Positions 40,801-53,584 of a stretch of DNA of 64,000 nt are shown one piece after another; within the stretch, counting starts at the first letter, position 1, and every line of letters starts with the position of its first letter. The notes under the pieces were generated by a model. It was not told the origin of the DNA. It saw only the letters and a program-made list of their open reading frames with translations, and did not search any database. Both the position numbers and the translations under genes were made by a program. This stretch comes from Chionis minor (lineage: Eukaryota > Chordata > Aves > Charadriiformes > Chionididae), in NCBI GenBank assembly GCA_013398295.1, contig VZSF01006715.1, positions 72,322 to 136,321 on the forward strand, given 5' to 3'.

Positions 40801-42749
40801 TCATATAATGTAAGGGCAGGGACAGTGTTTGAAAAGCATTCAGCATGCGTAACTCAGCAAGACTAATGATAAAGACTGCTTATGCAAGCACTGCACGTTG
40901 TCTGTCATTTGCATCCATTTTGGAGATGAGCTGGGACTGCACAGCCAACATGGGCATTAGTCTCTGCCAGAGGAGGAATCTGAGCGTTGAGGAGTGACGC
41001 CGGTATCTCAACTTGTGTCACTTCAGGCGCTCTCGCCACCCTGCCTGACCTCCAGCAGCTGATCCAGAAGGAGTGGCATCCCATAAATGCTGTGGTTGAA
41101 CTTGCTGGCCCGACACCATTGTCCCGACCGCCCTTAGGCATCTGTAATAGCAAAAAGTACTGGCATCGCTCTTCGCTTTTCCCTGCTTCCAGGTGGTCTG
41201 GTGCTGGGCCTCTCATACCTGCTGTCCCTTGGGACTGACCCCTAGGGCTGACCATGGGGACAAAGAGCAGAGGGTCCATCAGTGACTAAGACAAATGCTA
41301 ATACCTAACCACAGTTTGAATGCTGCCACTCTAAATAGTTTTCAAGCACAAGTCCATAAAAAGATGCCTGATGAGCAGCAAGAAAAGTAAGAGACATAGG
41401 TGAGTCAATTAATCATGAATGGAAAGGATTCACTGTAGCACTTGTTCTGGTCTAAACAGGAACATAAATACAAATATTTACAGACCTAATTTCACCCTCA
41501 GAGGAGAATAAAAGGTCTGTAACAAAGATTATTGCATAGTTTTAATCTGCTTATATTTTGGGTGATAATCTGCACTGCCTTCTCTTTATAGTTTCTCAGC
41601 ATCAGTACTAGTTTAAAGCCAGGATAACAGATCACAAAAAGTAGCTGTCCGTAAGGAATCATAACTGAATGGGGATAGGGCTAATGCATCCTCGTAAGAA
41701 GCAGTATTAGGATTCACATCATCAAACACATGAACCAATGCACCCTAAAAAAAGTAATTGGCTTGTAAAATTTGCTGAGCTTAAGTAGGAAGAGGATTTT
41801 ACTTCTGTGGGTGGCACTGACCACAATAAAGCCCTTAATGAAATATTGTGTAACTTACTTTTAAATGCCATCACATGGCAATAAAACTGCTTATTCAGTA
41901 ATGCCCTTCAGCAGGACTGTAAGTGCACACTCACTTAGTTTATCAAATAAATATACGTCTGAAAGACAATTTCATTTTATTGTACAAGTAAGTTTAGGTA
42001 AAGAAAATGCTGACTGTTCAAAGATTCTTCCAGTTAGAAAGAACAGCACAAGTTCAACACATTCAAAGGAAAAGCTTAAAACTGCAAGTTGGAAAAGAGA
42101 ACAGAGAAAAACGGGGAATGGAAAAAAGCGATAAACTAACCGAAGGATCAAGCTCACAAGGTAAGTGATGGATTTCCAGTTTCTTGTCACCTTCAAGAAT
42201 ACTCTTCTAGGAGACAGCAGAGGAGTTCAATGACATTATATTGTTTATTTTTCATAATCTGAATTTAAATTGAATTTAAAACATATTTACACATATGTTG
42301 TGACAGATGAGCAAAGACTATAAAGAGTTATTTCGAGAAGTTCTGCTAGATGCTGTAAACATGGCTTTGATGTCTGAACAGATGCACTTGAGGTTACAGG
42401 TTCATCAGCCTGAGTTCCTGAAAGGAAAAACAACTGGAAAGAGAAAGAGCAGAAATTTTACAGTTTTCTTGGAAAAACAGTTGTCTGTACTACGATTGAT
42501 TTCCACATTTTATCTTCTCTCCCCAAAGAATAGCAATTCCTTACAGATCTATGATGCAACCAACTAGCGCTGGGGTGAGAAGATACTTTTCTGTCAGTAA
42601 AGGAGTATGAATGAAGCATCTGGAGAAAGACTACTTCTCAGCAACAAATACCTACCACTGTACATTAATCAAACTTTTTGTCTTCTGAGATTGCAGTGTT
42701 CCACACTGCGTGTGTGAAACAGCACACCAACACGCTGCTTGAATGGGTT

Positions 42750-42764
42750 TATTATTATTATTAT
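42750..42764. repeat. (ATT)n microsatellite
   Basis: Five ATT triplets in AT-rich intergenic DNA. Confidence 0.7.
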
Positions 42765-44992
42765 TGTTATGTATATGATGCATATACACTAAAAATATGA
42801 AATCCAACACAATTACTAACACAAGATAGCTTCCTCCTCCCCTCTTTAAATGCTCCTACATATGCAACTGCTGGGAAAAAGGAGCTGATGAGTGCTTTCT
42901 AGTGATAGCTGTTTACTCCTTGTAAAGGTAAGGTGTAAAGGCACTCCTTTACTCCACCTTACCCCCTCGAAGGTCCCTCCTCCCCAACAGTTCACCTTTC
43001 TGCTGGTGGGACATGCATACCTGCCAGCCAGACCCTGCCAAACCCACCAGCAAACCTCCCACTCGCTGCCCGCGCAACTTGTTCTTTATTTTCTCTTACA
43101 CAAAGACTCCCCCTGCCTCTTTACCGACAGTTAGCATGAGAGTTGCCAGTACGGCTCGGGGTACAAGGCTTCCACTGTTTCCCCCCTTTGCAGGAGCACA
43201 ATGTGCTTGCTTTAGAGAAAAGCTCTGCCTTTCTCTTCAAAGCAAAATTTGTCCCCCCTAACAGTCCTCTTCCCTTTTTACTTAGCAATCAGGACAGGCA
43301 TCAAATACATTTTACAGAACATTCTTGTTTAAATCACTCCAATAATTTCTGATTTTACTATCTGAGAACAATAATGACATTATGTGAAGTGAATGAATTG
43401 GGAAAACTTACTCAAACTATTTTCTGAAATTACAGTGTCTGAAGGTAATTTTTTCTAGGCTTCAAAAAGAATTTTTTTAAACATAGCAAAACATAAAATT
43501 ATTAATTAGAAATAACTGTGCAGTTACTCAGGCATTTGTCAATTCTAAAAAGAAAAGGCAGGAATAACGAAGCCTGACAGAAGTGCAGGAAGCTGGAAGG
43601 TTGACAGCTGTTATTGCATATCAAAATAAACTTTCAGGAATTGCAAAAAAAAAAAAGTACCTGTCTTCACCAACATTTCCTTTTCTATAGTCACACCTCA
43701 GGAAATGCGTCTCAGAATATAAAGCCATTCCAAAAATAAAGGAGAACTTTGTCTTTGGAATAGGGTTATTTTTGTTTATTAACAGCACTTCCAAAGTGAC
43801 TTAAAAAAATGGGATTCCATTTTCCCAGAATATAATTTTGCAATTTTGTGTTTCTGTATAAATGGCACCAATTTTATGGCCCAAAATTAGGTAAAAAAAA
43901 TTTAAAAATTAAAGGCATAAAGCCAAAAGACAGAAATACTTCTGGGACTAGCTTAGTTGATGAAATCTCTCACATGTGGCTTCCCTTTTACGCTACCAGA
44001 GGTAAGTAAGGTACACTTGAGTCGCTATCTTTCCTTCAGTTATGGTATTTCTAAAACTGTACACCTGGCTACTTCTTTTCAGACATTATGGAAAATTATT
44101 CTCTAAGAGATTTATACATCCATCAGATTATTGAGTACCAACTCGGATTCTGGAGAAAACTTGGTCTTTAGGGAGTCCAGCCAAAATGAGTGTTAGATTC
44201 CCTAGTCAGACTCCCCAACCCTGAATTTTGTAGCAAAACAGTCTGATCTAGAGATGTGATCATCAATATCATAGTAAGTTGAACTTACTTATCCACAGTA
44301 TGCAGAAAGCTAATGTATGCGCAACAGGACCTGCAGATACTACTTGCATTTAGTATTTAACTCATTGCAAAAAACATGATATCTGTATTTTTACTTAAAG
44401 TCCCCGAGTGTCACTGAGGTGTTCTTTTTTTTGACTGGCTCTTCCTTGTTCATTTAAATCAGACACTGCTGCCAGAGAGCTGCAGTGTAAAATTTCCTGA
44501 GAAGTCTATTACCCATTTTCTTAAGGTACGCTCAAACCCACTTTCTCTTCACATGACAAATTGTTACTTTTTTAATGAAGTGGGAAAAAGGAGGAAATTT
44601 ATTTTCTGATATTTCTAACTTCCTTTTGGCAGTGCAAGGATAGAAAGTAAAATTGTTTTATCATTAGCAGACATCTGATGACCTGTATTAACTGGAAATA
44701 ACGTTAGAAAAAGTGAATTAAACAGATCAACTCTTTGAATTCTCTGGTTCTCCCTCTTTAGCCTCACTGCAGAAGCATTATTACGTGACAAAGCCTCATC
44801 AGGCATAAACATAAAGGACAAGAAAACTCTTTTTCTTTTTTCTATTTTTCATCATGTTGTTTCATTCACTCTGAAGCTGGAAGATCTTTATTGCACAGGT
44901 GCGTATTCCTTCTCCAACTGTGATGATACCACTGCAGACCTTGAATTTCTTTCATATTTATCACAATATTGCAAACGATAGCAAGTATGAAG

Positions 44993-45157
44993 TTTCATAG
45001 AATCATAGAATCACTTGGGCTGGAAGAGACCTTCAAGATCATCGAGTCCAACCATAAACCTACACTGCCAAAACCACCCCTAAACCATGTCCCTCAGCAC
45101 CACGTCCACCCATCTTTTAAATACCTCCAGGGATGGCAAAGACCTCCAGGGATGGTG
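44993..45157 (-). mobile_element. 5'-truncated CR1 LINE (3' end)
   Basis: Read on the minus strand, the segment runs from CCATCCCTGGAGGT through a GATGGGTGGACGTGGTGCTG stretch and a GGTTTATGGTTGGACTCGAT stretch to a terminal ATTCTATGATTCTATGA, the textbook 3' end of avian CR1. CR1 copies by target-primed reverse transcription and usually inserts severely 5'-truncated, as here; no reverse-transcriptase coding remains. A 12-base word (CCTCCAGGGATG) is duplicated at the truncated end (45125 and 45144). This is the clearest clade marker in the window and points to a bird or close archosaur relative. Confidence 0.93.
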
Positions 45158-45980
45158 AAAGTTTGCAGCCTTAAACATCTGACAAAGTTGTCCTTGACAT
45201 TTGTGACTTTCAGCATTATTCAAAAAACTTTGCATCTCATTTGTCAGAATATTCTGTGGAAATAAAAAAGTGGCAGCACCAAGACTTTTACGGCCTTTAA
45301 CAATGTTCACCTTAGTGTAACTCTGAGGCAGAAAGCATTTGTAGTCCCACTCTGCATCAGCCACAGAGGCAAGGAGAAATGGGGACTGGATGGAATAAGA
45401 ACCTTCTACCTGGTCCCTAGAAAAGGGTATCACATCAGTGAATACTGGAGCTTCAACCTCCAGTGAAGACACTGTGGGAGTCGGGACTTTGCAAGATGTG
45501 CGGGAATTACTCAGAGCTGGCCGGAGCACAAAGTACCCCGAAGAACTGCTCCAACTGCAGTTCTCTGCTCCGAGATCCACACAACCACTTGCTATAGCCA
45601 TTGTGTAGTGATGGCTGCTGGTGTATCCTGCCCAGGCACCCCAGCTGGTTTTGGGCTGCTTCATTCGAGGGCTTCAGGGAAGGATCCCCAGCGTCCCGCA
45701 GGAGGGAAGCAAGCGTGCAGCTCCGCAGCCCAGGGCAGCGGGGACACATCGCTCTGGTTGTCCTGGCAGCTCTGGAAATCCGATATGGGATTACGGCCTC
45801 AGCTTCTGTGGCTCGGGATGTGTGGCAGCACGCACGGCAGCGCTCAAGCCGGGGATCGCAGCTTTCGGCTTCGGCATCGCAGCTCCACCCAGGAAAACCA
45901 GAGGTCACACGGAGAACTGAAGGCAGGACCTTCCGAGTCCCAGCCTCGCGGTCTAATCCAGTGGGTTAGCATCCATTAGC
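45158..45980. other. GC/CpG-rich block adjoining the CR1
   Basis: After the CR1 the sequence is ordinary until about 45470. From there to about 45960 it becomes rich in CpG (roughly 30 sites), with internally similar words such as ATCGCAGCTTTCGGC and CATCGCAGCTCC. Open frames of 120-130 codons exist on both strands (for example minus 45507-45908), but they look like GC-composition artefacts. Possible explanations are a nested insertion, a CpG-island-like regulatory element or an unrecognised long terminal repeat. I recognise no protein. Confidence 0.4.
45897..45980 (-). mobile_element. tRNA-derived SINE-like sequence (possible)
   Basis: The minus strand reads GCTAACCCACTGGATTAGACC, then GGCTGGGACTCGGAAGGTCC, CTTCAGTTCTCC and GTGTGACCTCTGG. 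The order and spacing resemble the tRNA-related head and core of amniote SINEs of the MIR/CORE type: a degenerate A box, a GGGACTCAGGAGACC-like segment, a degenerate B box (GGTTCAATTCC), then TGTGTGACCTTGGG. Divergence is considerable. It is not a functional tRNA gene because the boxes are degenerate and no cloverleaf is evident. Confidence 0.35.
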
Positions 45981-47860
45981 TACCAAAACAAATTATCAAA
46001 TTCCACCTTTGTAGGGCTTAAATTACTACACTGTCTGCGCTTACACCACTTGCATAAAAAAGAGGAGCCTATCGCCCAAATGGTAGCCAACAGACTGCGG
46101 AAGCGGGGATTTTGGGCGTAGCTACAGGAAGGCCCTAGCTTCGTGGAATAAAAAAGTAAGGTTGTGAAGCATATCCTAAACAGCAAGATCATGTTGTATT
46201 TGGGGATAAATTATTACTTAGGCTTGAAAGAGCCGTTATTCCTCAGCAGCACCTGTCCAGTTCATTTTTTGTTCAGCTCTGTGCAACTGAAATATAGCTT
46301 CTTGGTTTACTCCATACAAAGCCTATTGCTGCATGTGTCTGATCTTAAACTAATCCTTCAGCAAAGGGACTGTTTTTGAGAGGAGAAGCATAATGAGAAA
46401 AATATTGTGAAACTAGAGGATGTACAAAGAACGTGCTGTGACTGATAGAAATTCTTGCCTGTTTTTTTTCAAATTAGCTTAGCTGTATTTTATTCAGACT
46501 AACACATCCTCCATCCTTCCTCACGCCTGTTTACTCAGCTGGATATCCACTGGGTCCAATTTTCCCTCCAATTGCCCTTGCATGCTAATATAATTGCAGC
46601 TCATATGGGTAATTGGTCAGCCTACAGCAGTGTTTGCATGCATTTGTTCATCTGCACTACCTGGCAGCCTCTTAAAATGAATTTATAGACTCAAAGTACT
46701 GTTGAATACTTTGTTTCATTCAGTTTATAAATGGACAAAACTCATCAAGAAATATGTCCAGGAGCTTTAGGCATTAAAAATACTGCAGTGTAGACATTAA
46801 AATTATTTTTATGGGCAAGTGGGAATAGATCTCTGTTTCCGCACATCAAAAAGAAGGCACACACTCACACAAGTCAGTTACATCTAATTTGTAAATACTA
46901 AACTAAATAAATTTCGTAGCAGAGATCAACCAGATTTGAGATTATTATGTGCAGAAAACAAGTCCATTGAAATTTCAGACAAGAGAAACCAAAATTGTTG
47001 GCAGTGGGCGAGAACAGTTTTTTTCTGGAATTCACATACAACACAGAATTTTACAGGTCGGTTTTATGCTGTTGTGGAAGGATCAGTAAGGAAGTGATTT
47101 TTATTACTGTTATTACCAGAATCCGGTTCTTGGGCTGAAACAGAAGACGCGAGTTCTGTGCCACAAACCATCATCATGTAGTTTGTGCTCCCTTATTCAT
47201 GAAGTGCCACAATTCAGTTATTTTAATCATTTCCTTGCAGGCGTAACCACTGGCCTTTTTCTTTCGCTCACTATTCTTGCAGTGGATCTTCTGAGGCGTC
47301 TAAAATCTTCCCTTTGCCTCTTCCACAGCTGAGATCACTGTTTACACCATACCCAGCAGCTTCTATTTTATTCCTCTCTGCTACATTTTTCTGTGGCTGC
47401 TAATAATTCTGTACTTCTTTTTACATGCCTAAATCCAGTATCTCATTTGAAAGAGACCAAAATGTGTGAAAACACTCTGCATCAAAATCTGACATAAATT
47501 CACATGTACACAAAACAGAAGAGTTGCTGACTCAGATCGATTTAACTCTCTCAAAAATTGTTCCAAGATTAATTCCATATGATCTAATACAGTATACAAA
47601 AACATATAAGACAAAGACTAAAAAAAAAAATATCTCTATTGCAATTTGCAAAATGGCAATTTATATAACTTTTAGTTTATATCTACAACAGAGGCTCATA
47701 CTCTGGTAGGAGCTACAGAGAACTGTAAACTCTGTCTTGGCATAAATAAGTGAGAAGATGCCTGGGTCCCCTGTGCTTCTACCCCCTGATCAGCACGGTT
47801 TAGAGATTTGATTGTTTTTACCTTACATAACAAGAGCAGAGAGAAGAAAAACCAAAAACC

Positions 47861-47887
47861 AAGAAGGGGGGAGTGGGGGGAAGAGGG
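47861..47887 (+). repeat. G-rich purine tract, possible G-quadruplex
   Basis: Two runs of six G and one run of three G within 27 bases, separated by AGT and AAGA. The longer runs could each contribute two G-triplets. Structure formation is inference. Confidence 0.5.
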
Positions 47888-50366
47888 TTAATGCATCACT
47901 ATAGCTGCATACACATAATTTAATTATTTAGGCACGAAAATTAATTAATATTGTAACTAGTGTTGTTATACCAATAGATAGTCCTAACAGAGAAAGTTTT
48001 CAATGCATCCACACTCAGTTTTTCTCTTAAAAACAAACAACAAAGCTCAGATAAGTACCTCAGTAACTATTCAGTGATTTCTCACAGTTCAGTTTTCCAA
48101 AACAATCATTTGAGATTCTAGCTTAATCTTGTCACAGTAAAAAACATTGAGTAATGATAGTAATTTATAAAAGAATTAGGAAAATCTAAAAACAGAGTTG
48201 GTAAACATTAGCAAAGTATTAACACAACTTTAAACCAATGTAAACGAAATCCAGAAGAGAAAAAGAAACTTAATTTTTTTTTATTTAAAAATAAGATTTC
48301 TAAACAATGCAGTAGATAAGAAATCTCAATAGGAATGAAAAAATAATCTATAATTTAAATCAATCTGAAAAGAAAAAAACCAGAAATATTACATGAATAA
48401 AATAAAGATAAATAAAAGACAATTCATTCTTTCACAGCTGGACATACTCTTGCACTTTTAGGTTTGATTAAATGAATACCAGAGTAAGTTTCCCTATTTT
48501 GGTATTATTCAGCCTTTCACCTCATACATTACCCATTCAGGCATAACCAGTGTTAGATCTCGTAATTTTTGACAAGCCCAGTATAAACATTATTCAGTAT
48601 TGTTTGAAAACAGCCAAGATCAAACAAAGAGCAAATTAGTAAAAAGCAATCACGTGCCCGTGTGTGAACTACAACATTCAGAATGCTAATTTACAAAAAT
48701 CAGTATTATTTTGCTACCTGGCACTTAGATTGAAGCTGTTAAGGAGACAGAGTGATAATTTTCTATCTATAAACTGCACTGTGATCTACAGTATATCAGT
48801 CTTGGGAATGTGCATAGAACTACTAATTGACCCAGAAACACACATAAATTACAAATTTTCATATTTCCGAGCTCGAAAAGCACATGTTCTACTGTAAATC
48901 TGAATTATTCTTACAGTAATACAGGCAACACTTAGATGGCCCTTGTTGCAACAACTGACTTTAATCATTCTGCCTTAGTTTGGCAAGCCACAAGATGCCA
49001 TTGAGCAATTTCAGCAGAACTGAAGTCCTAGGCCAAACACAGATGCAAGTACTTCAGTGAATCTTGAAGTACAAGTACTCAGCCACTGAGAAAGCAGTAC
49101 AAAAATTTTCTGAAAAACAACACTTCTGGAAGTATTGTGCCATGCGGTATGTCAGGATAAGTATGGACACTGTATTTAGAGGTACTGATTCTTCCCAAAA
49201 GCAATGCTTAGCATCACTCGCAATCACTCAGGCAGTTTTGAAGTCCCGATGCTCTAAATAATCTAGAATTAGATTCAGCTTATTAATGTAAGAGAAATAA
49301 TTAAATTTAACTTTGCTAGCACAGGGAACAACTTCCAGTATAATTCTTAACTATTAAAACTATTAACCTTAAAACTCACAGATTTAAAACAGTCAACATG
49401 AAAATGAGGTGCTTGACACACTGTAGTAGTAACAATGGTCATTATATTTTGATATAAACAGCATATCAAGCAGAAGTTTGTCCCATGTCATCTGTTTAAA
49501 TAACTCTAAATAGCATTGTAATCATTCTTTGTAATGCCTGTGTAATTTCAAAAACATTCACTTAATCAAAGATTTTTAATAATTTCTATAGACAAGTATT
49601 TCTAGCATTGTATTTTACATATTTCATTTCCTAATAATCGTAAAGCTAAGCATTGCATCTATATCTCAATTGCCATATCAGTATCATGAGTTGTTTTATC
49701 CTGAACACAATAATGTGAATGTGAATCCTGAATTATTCTGAATGTGAACGGCAATGTGATTTGTCGTGATATCCCACTGGGTGTATTATTAACCATGTGT
49801 TTATAAAGTAACAAGTGGAAATAAATTATCAGGGATGTCCGAAGAACAGCTTAGAACACACATTTTAAAACAGTTACACCTGCTAATCAGTCTTTATTAA
49901 GGTTTATTTAAATTCCAAGTATGTGAGAACTCAAGTCTTGAAACCAGACCAATTTTAAGAAGTTATTTTTTGACACAGGAGGCATGGATGTACAGCTGCT
50001 AAATGTACCTGTGGCAGGACTGGAACATTGCATGTACTGGCTTAGGTGACGAGATGCTGAGTCAGGAAACAAGGTAAAAACAACTTGAATTATATAAAAA
50101 ATTATGCTTGAGGTTACAAAAAGCTCCAGCTGTGTTTTACCACAGCAAAAAAAAGGCAGCACTTGTTCAAAACCCACAAAGAGGTGCAACTTCTTTCTGT
50201 GTATTTCAGTGTACAGAATTCATAAGAGATTTCCAATCTTCTACACAATTGACTGCGTGTTCTCAACCCAAACCCAAACAGAACCAGAGAATTTGCATAT
50301 CAAAAATCACATTTTCTTTTTAAAACCAAACCAATACTTCATATCTCCACAACTTCCCAGAATACA

Positions 50367-50398
50367 CTACTACAGTGTCTACTGTAGTAGACGTCTAC
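50367..50398. repeat. Overlapping perfect inverted repeats
   Basis: CTACTACAGT (50367-50376) and ACTGTAGTAG (50381-50390) form a perfect 10-bp stem with a GTCT loop. The right arm overlaps a perfect 12-bp palindrome, GTAGACGTCTAC (50387-50398), with a GACGTC centre. No T-run follows and no gene is adjacent, so no terminator function is implied. Confidence 0.8.
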
Positions 50399-53300
50399 AT
50401 GCCAAGACGATACAAACATGACTGCAAGCAAGACAACCTTATGCTGCTATGTGCTCACGGAGAAGACAGGAAAAGAGCCATCAAAGTTGAAAGTGAGGAG
50501 AAGAATGTAGAGAACTCATTCCAGGTAGTAACTTTGCTCTGGCAGAGAATTTGTGACAACCGAAGTGGTCTTGTCTGGGTAAACGAGACTCAAGTACAGC
50601 TAAGAAAGATCTGACCTCTTACATAAATCACAACGGAAATTGCTCACAAGCCGAATTTCTTCCTAGGTCAAGGAAATGCTTCACAAAAACATTCTCATTT
50701 GCACTCTGTATTGACCCTTCCTACTATCCCGACATTATTACCAAAACACTGCGTGTCAAACAGCAAAACACTTTGAACAGAAGATCCAGAGCTGAATGAG
50801 AAGCCACCATCAGCCTCATTTTATGGGAGACACTACCCGCAGCTTCAACCCTTGAGTCACCAACTGAGGTTATTTGTAAATCTAACTTCCTGTTTTTCAA
50901 ACACAAAAACTCATCATGACATTAATGCGAAGAATCAACTATTCAGCAGTAAAACTAAGTTAGCCAAACTTAAGCAAGTCACCTGCTTAAAACAAAGTGC
51001 AAAGTAAGCTTCTAGCGATCTGAGACCTCTTGTTTCAAAGGTCCTTCAAGGATTATCATTAGTTAGCGGATCACAAAATCTAAGTGCCATCAAGGGATAA
51101 TCTCAAAGAGTGATAAAATGAGCCTCTACCTCTTACCTGGCCACTAACCTGATGCCATTGGAAGATAACAAGTCGAAGCCTACAGGACTTGAAAAAGCCC
51201 ACTACTCATTCAACCTCATTAAAAGCTAGCAGAGAGCTACAAAGTAATACCAATTTATACTGAGAGCAGGAAAGAAAAATTCTTTCAAAGGGAGATGGCT
51301 GGACTGAGAAGGGACAGGACCTGAGAAGTGTACACATTGGGCGTGTGCTATGTATATAAAAACCTGTCTTAACTATTTTTATTGGTGCTGCTGGACAGCT
51401 ACTGTGCTCATTCGACACTCCATTCGATTCAAACCTTTGTCCACAGATTTTAACATTAGATAGGAGATTTTGCGGCTAAACAAAAGCTAGTAATTTCTTG
51501 AAGCACAAAAACCAGAACAGTACCTTTTCTTGCGACAGTTAACTTAAAGTCATTTACCGGACTATGAATAAAAGTGTATTCCTTATACACAATGGTAAAA
51601 AAATGAATTTATTACGCTTGCACACATAACACAACTGTACAGGATTGATGGGAAGTACCAGGTGGTACTAATTAAGACCCACGTTATTTTATGCAACTCT
51701 TATTTTTCAGAAAGTACAATTATTTTTTATTTTAGGAATAGTTTAGAAGTACTAATACAGTATTATTGATGGGAATATATGTAGAATAAGCAACATTTTT
51801 TTTTGTCCAGAAAGAGGAAGACTCCACCATGCAAACAAAACATTTACAAGGAACGTAATGGTATTTCCAGTTGGGATATTGAGAATAGCCAGCCAGTAGT
51901 ATTTGTCTTTGTGATGTGGTTGTCTCCCAACAGAGCTACATTGGCTTCTTATTTGTGAACTGCAGAAAAATTGAGCAGGTGGTGAAGACAAAAGGTGGAG
52001 ATGGCCAAGTTAAATAATACACCTAAGCAACAGCATCCTCAAGTATGTGACAGAAACACCCTGCTGTAAGTGATGTACTGCTGGCAGAAAGGCTGGCCAA
52101 ACACTGTAAATAACACATCACAAAAAAAAGCATTTCATGTTAACTAACAATTTCAGATTAACAGAAAACTCATCTTACTATCTTATGCCTCATCTGAATA
52201 CAAAGTTGACTTGATCCTCTTTCAGAGTACCGTAGAAATCCTGTCTTGCCACATACATTCTTTCATTTGGCATACAATGGCCTGCCCGGGTATGAATGAC
52301 ATGCATTCATAAGCATGAATTCATAATTTCTGAAAAGTATCATTTACTGAATAAAACTGGACAACTCTAAGATGAATATTGAAAGACATCATATAATGAT
52401 GGTATGTGTATTTAACTGTGTAACCCCTGTTCTCTGCAATCTCAGTTCATTTGGTAATGAACCAAAACAACTCTTTTGGCCGCATCTCCATTTTCTCTGT
52501 GCTTTTACGAATCTTCCCTTTGCATCACCCCACTTTTGATTAGAAACGAGGAGGAAGCTGCCTCAAAATCTATCCTACCACTTGGTTTTAAGACAGTTTC
52601 TTACTCTTGAATCCTCCTCAAGACTGAAAATGATCGTGTATCTCAACTACTCTACCAGCTGTTCAATAGAACCAGTCCTTCAAACCAACCGATCAGAGCA
52701 GAGGTTGGTAAACGTTATTTAATGCAGAATCTTTTATTTCAGACATCAACGTTTTTCAAGCGAAATCTCAAATCTCTAATATTATGAGAAGATAGCAAGG
52801 TAGCATTCTTCAGTCCTACCAGGAGCTACCCCATACTGCAAATAAACCAGTTATTTTCAAATGTTTTCAGGCTGTTTTTCAGTAGTGCTTTGACATCTCT
52901 TTGTACACCCCAGGAAATCAGGCACTGTTAAGTTCATAGCTAGTATCCACTGTGCTCAATGAATTATGTGTAGTTCTCATGTTATACTAGGATGAAATTC
53001 ATTAATAGTGTCTGTAAGATTTTTTTAAATGAATACCAATGACAAGCACTAACTAGTCTTAAGAATGCAGTTTCTACTAAAATAAAAAATCATGAAGGAG
53101 AGCTGGAGGGAAAGAAGTGGGATTTCAAAGTAAAGGTTCAAAGGATTTCAAAGATTTCAAGGTCTAAAGGATTTCAAATTAGATCATAAAGGTCTACCTG
53201 ATCTTTTCCTGCTGGAAAACTCTGAGAATCGGTTTCAAAACCACTTCTTCAATAAACTAATAACGTGATAGCATTGTTGGTTGAAATTTTAAATAATATT

Positions 53301-53584
53301 TTGGTTCCTTTTACACTTTCAGAGGCCTGTCATTCAAAGAATAAAGCTCAGTGCCTCCTATAAACGAAACCTCTCCAAATTCTCCCTTCTCTCCTCCACG
53401 TACTCAGAAACGGGATAAAGAATGAAGTAGCTGCCTTGATCACATTATCACATACCGATCCCTCACGTTGAAGGCGAATGGGAGACTGAGAAAATAACAT
53501 GTATTTACCAAAAAATTCCAGCAATAAGAAAACGTTTGAGAAACTGTGAATGACCAGGTCCATTTGAGACAAGGAGGCATCTTT

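Larger units (their letters stand above)
29061..44992. other. Intergenic DNA between NFIB and ZDHHC21, left part
   Basis: No exon with matching splice sites and recognisable protein was found here. Composition varies from AT-rich to moderate GC. GC-richer patches occur near 30540-31270, 34440-34960, 35330-35960 and 40980-41260, and these give the longer open frames of the window, including a 202-codon minus-strand frame at 34354-34962 that resembles no known protein. These patches may be old transposable elements, non-coding RNA exons or regulatory DNA. Otherwise the span holds only simple repeats and one CR1-type tail, listed separately. Confidence 0.6.
45981..53584. other. Intergenic DNA between NFIB and ZDHHC21, right part
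   Basis: AT-rich, with no exon supportable by splice sites plus recognisable protein. A repeat-free stretch near 46560-46700, with a GCATGCTAAT octamer-like word and GGTAATTGG, looks like candidate conserved regulatory DNA. A G-rich tract lies at 47861-47887, a pair of overlapping palindromes at 50367-50398, and a patch of repeated GGATTTCAAA-like words at 53120-53180. Otherwise I see nothing. Confidence 0.55.

Noticed and set aside
45080..45664. 194-codon minus-strand ORF
   Set aside because: Its C-terminal part is a translation of the CR1 3' untranslated end and the rest matches nothing, so it is a chance frame ending in a transposon.
45897..45980. Functional tRNA gene
   Set aside because: A and B boxes are degenerate and no cloverleaf with anticodon loop is evident. 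A SINE remnant is more likely.
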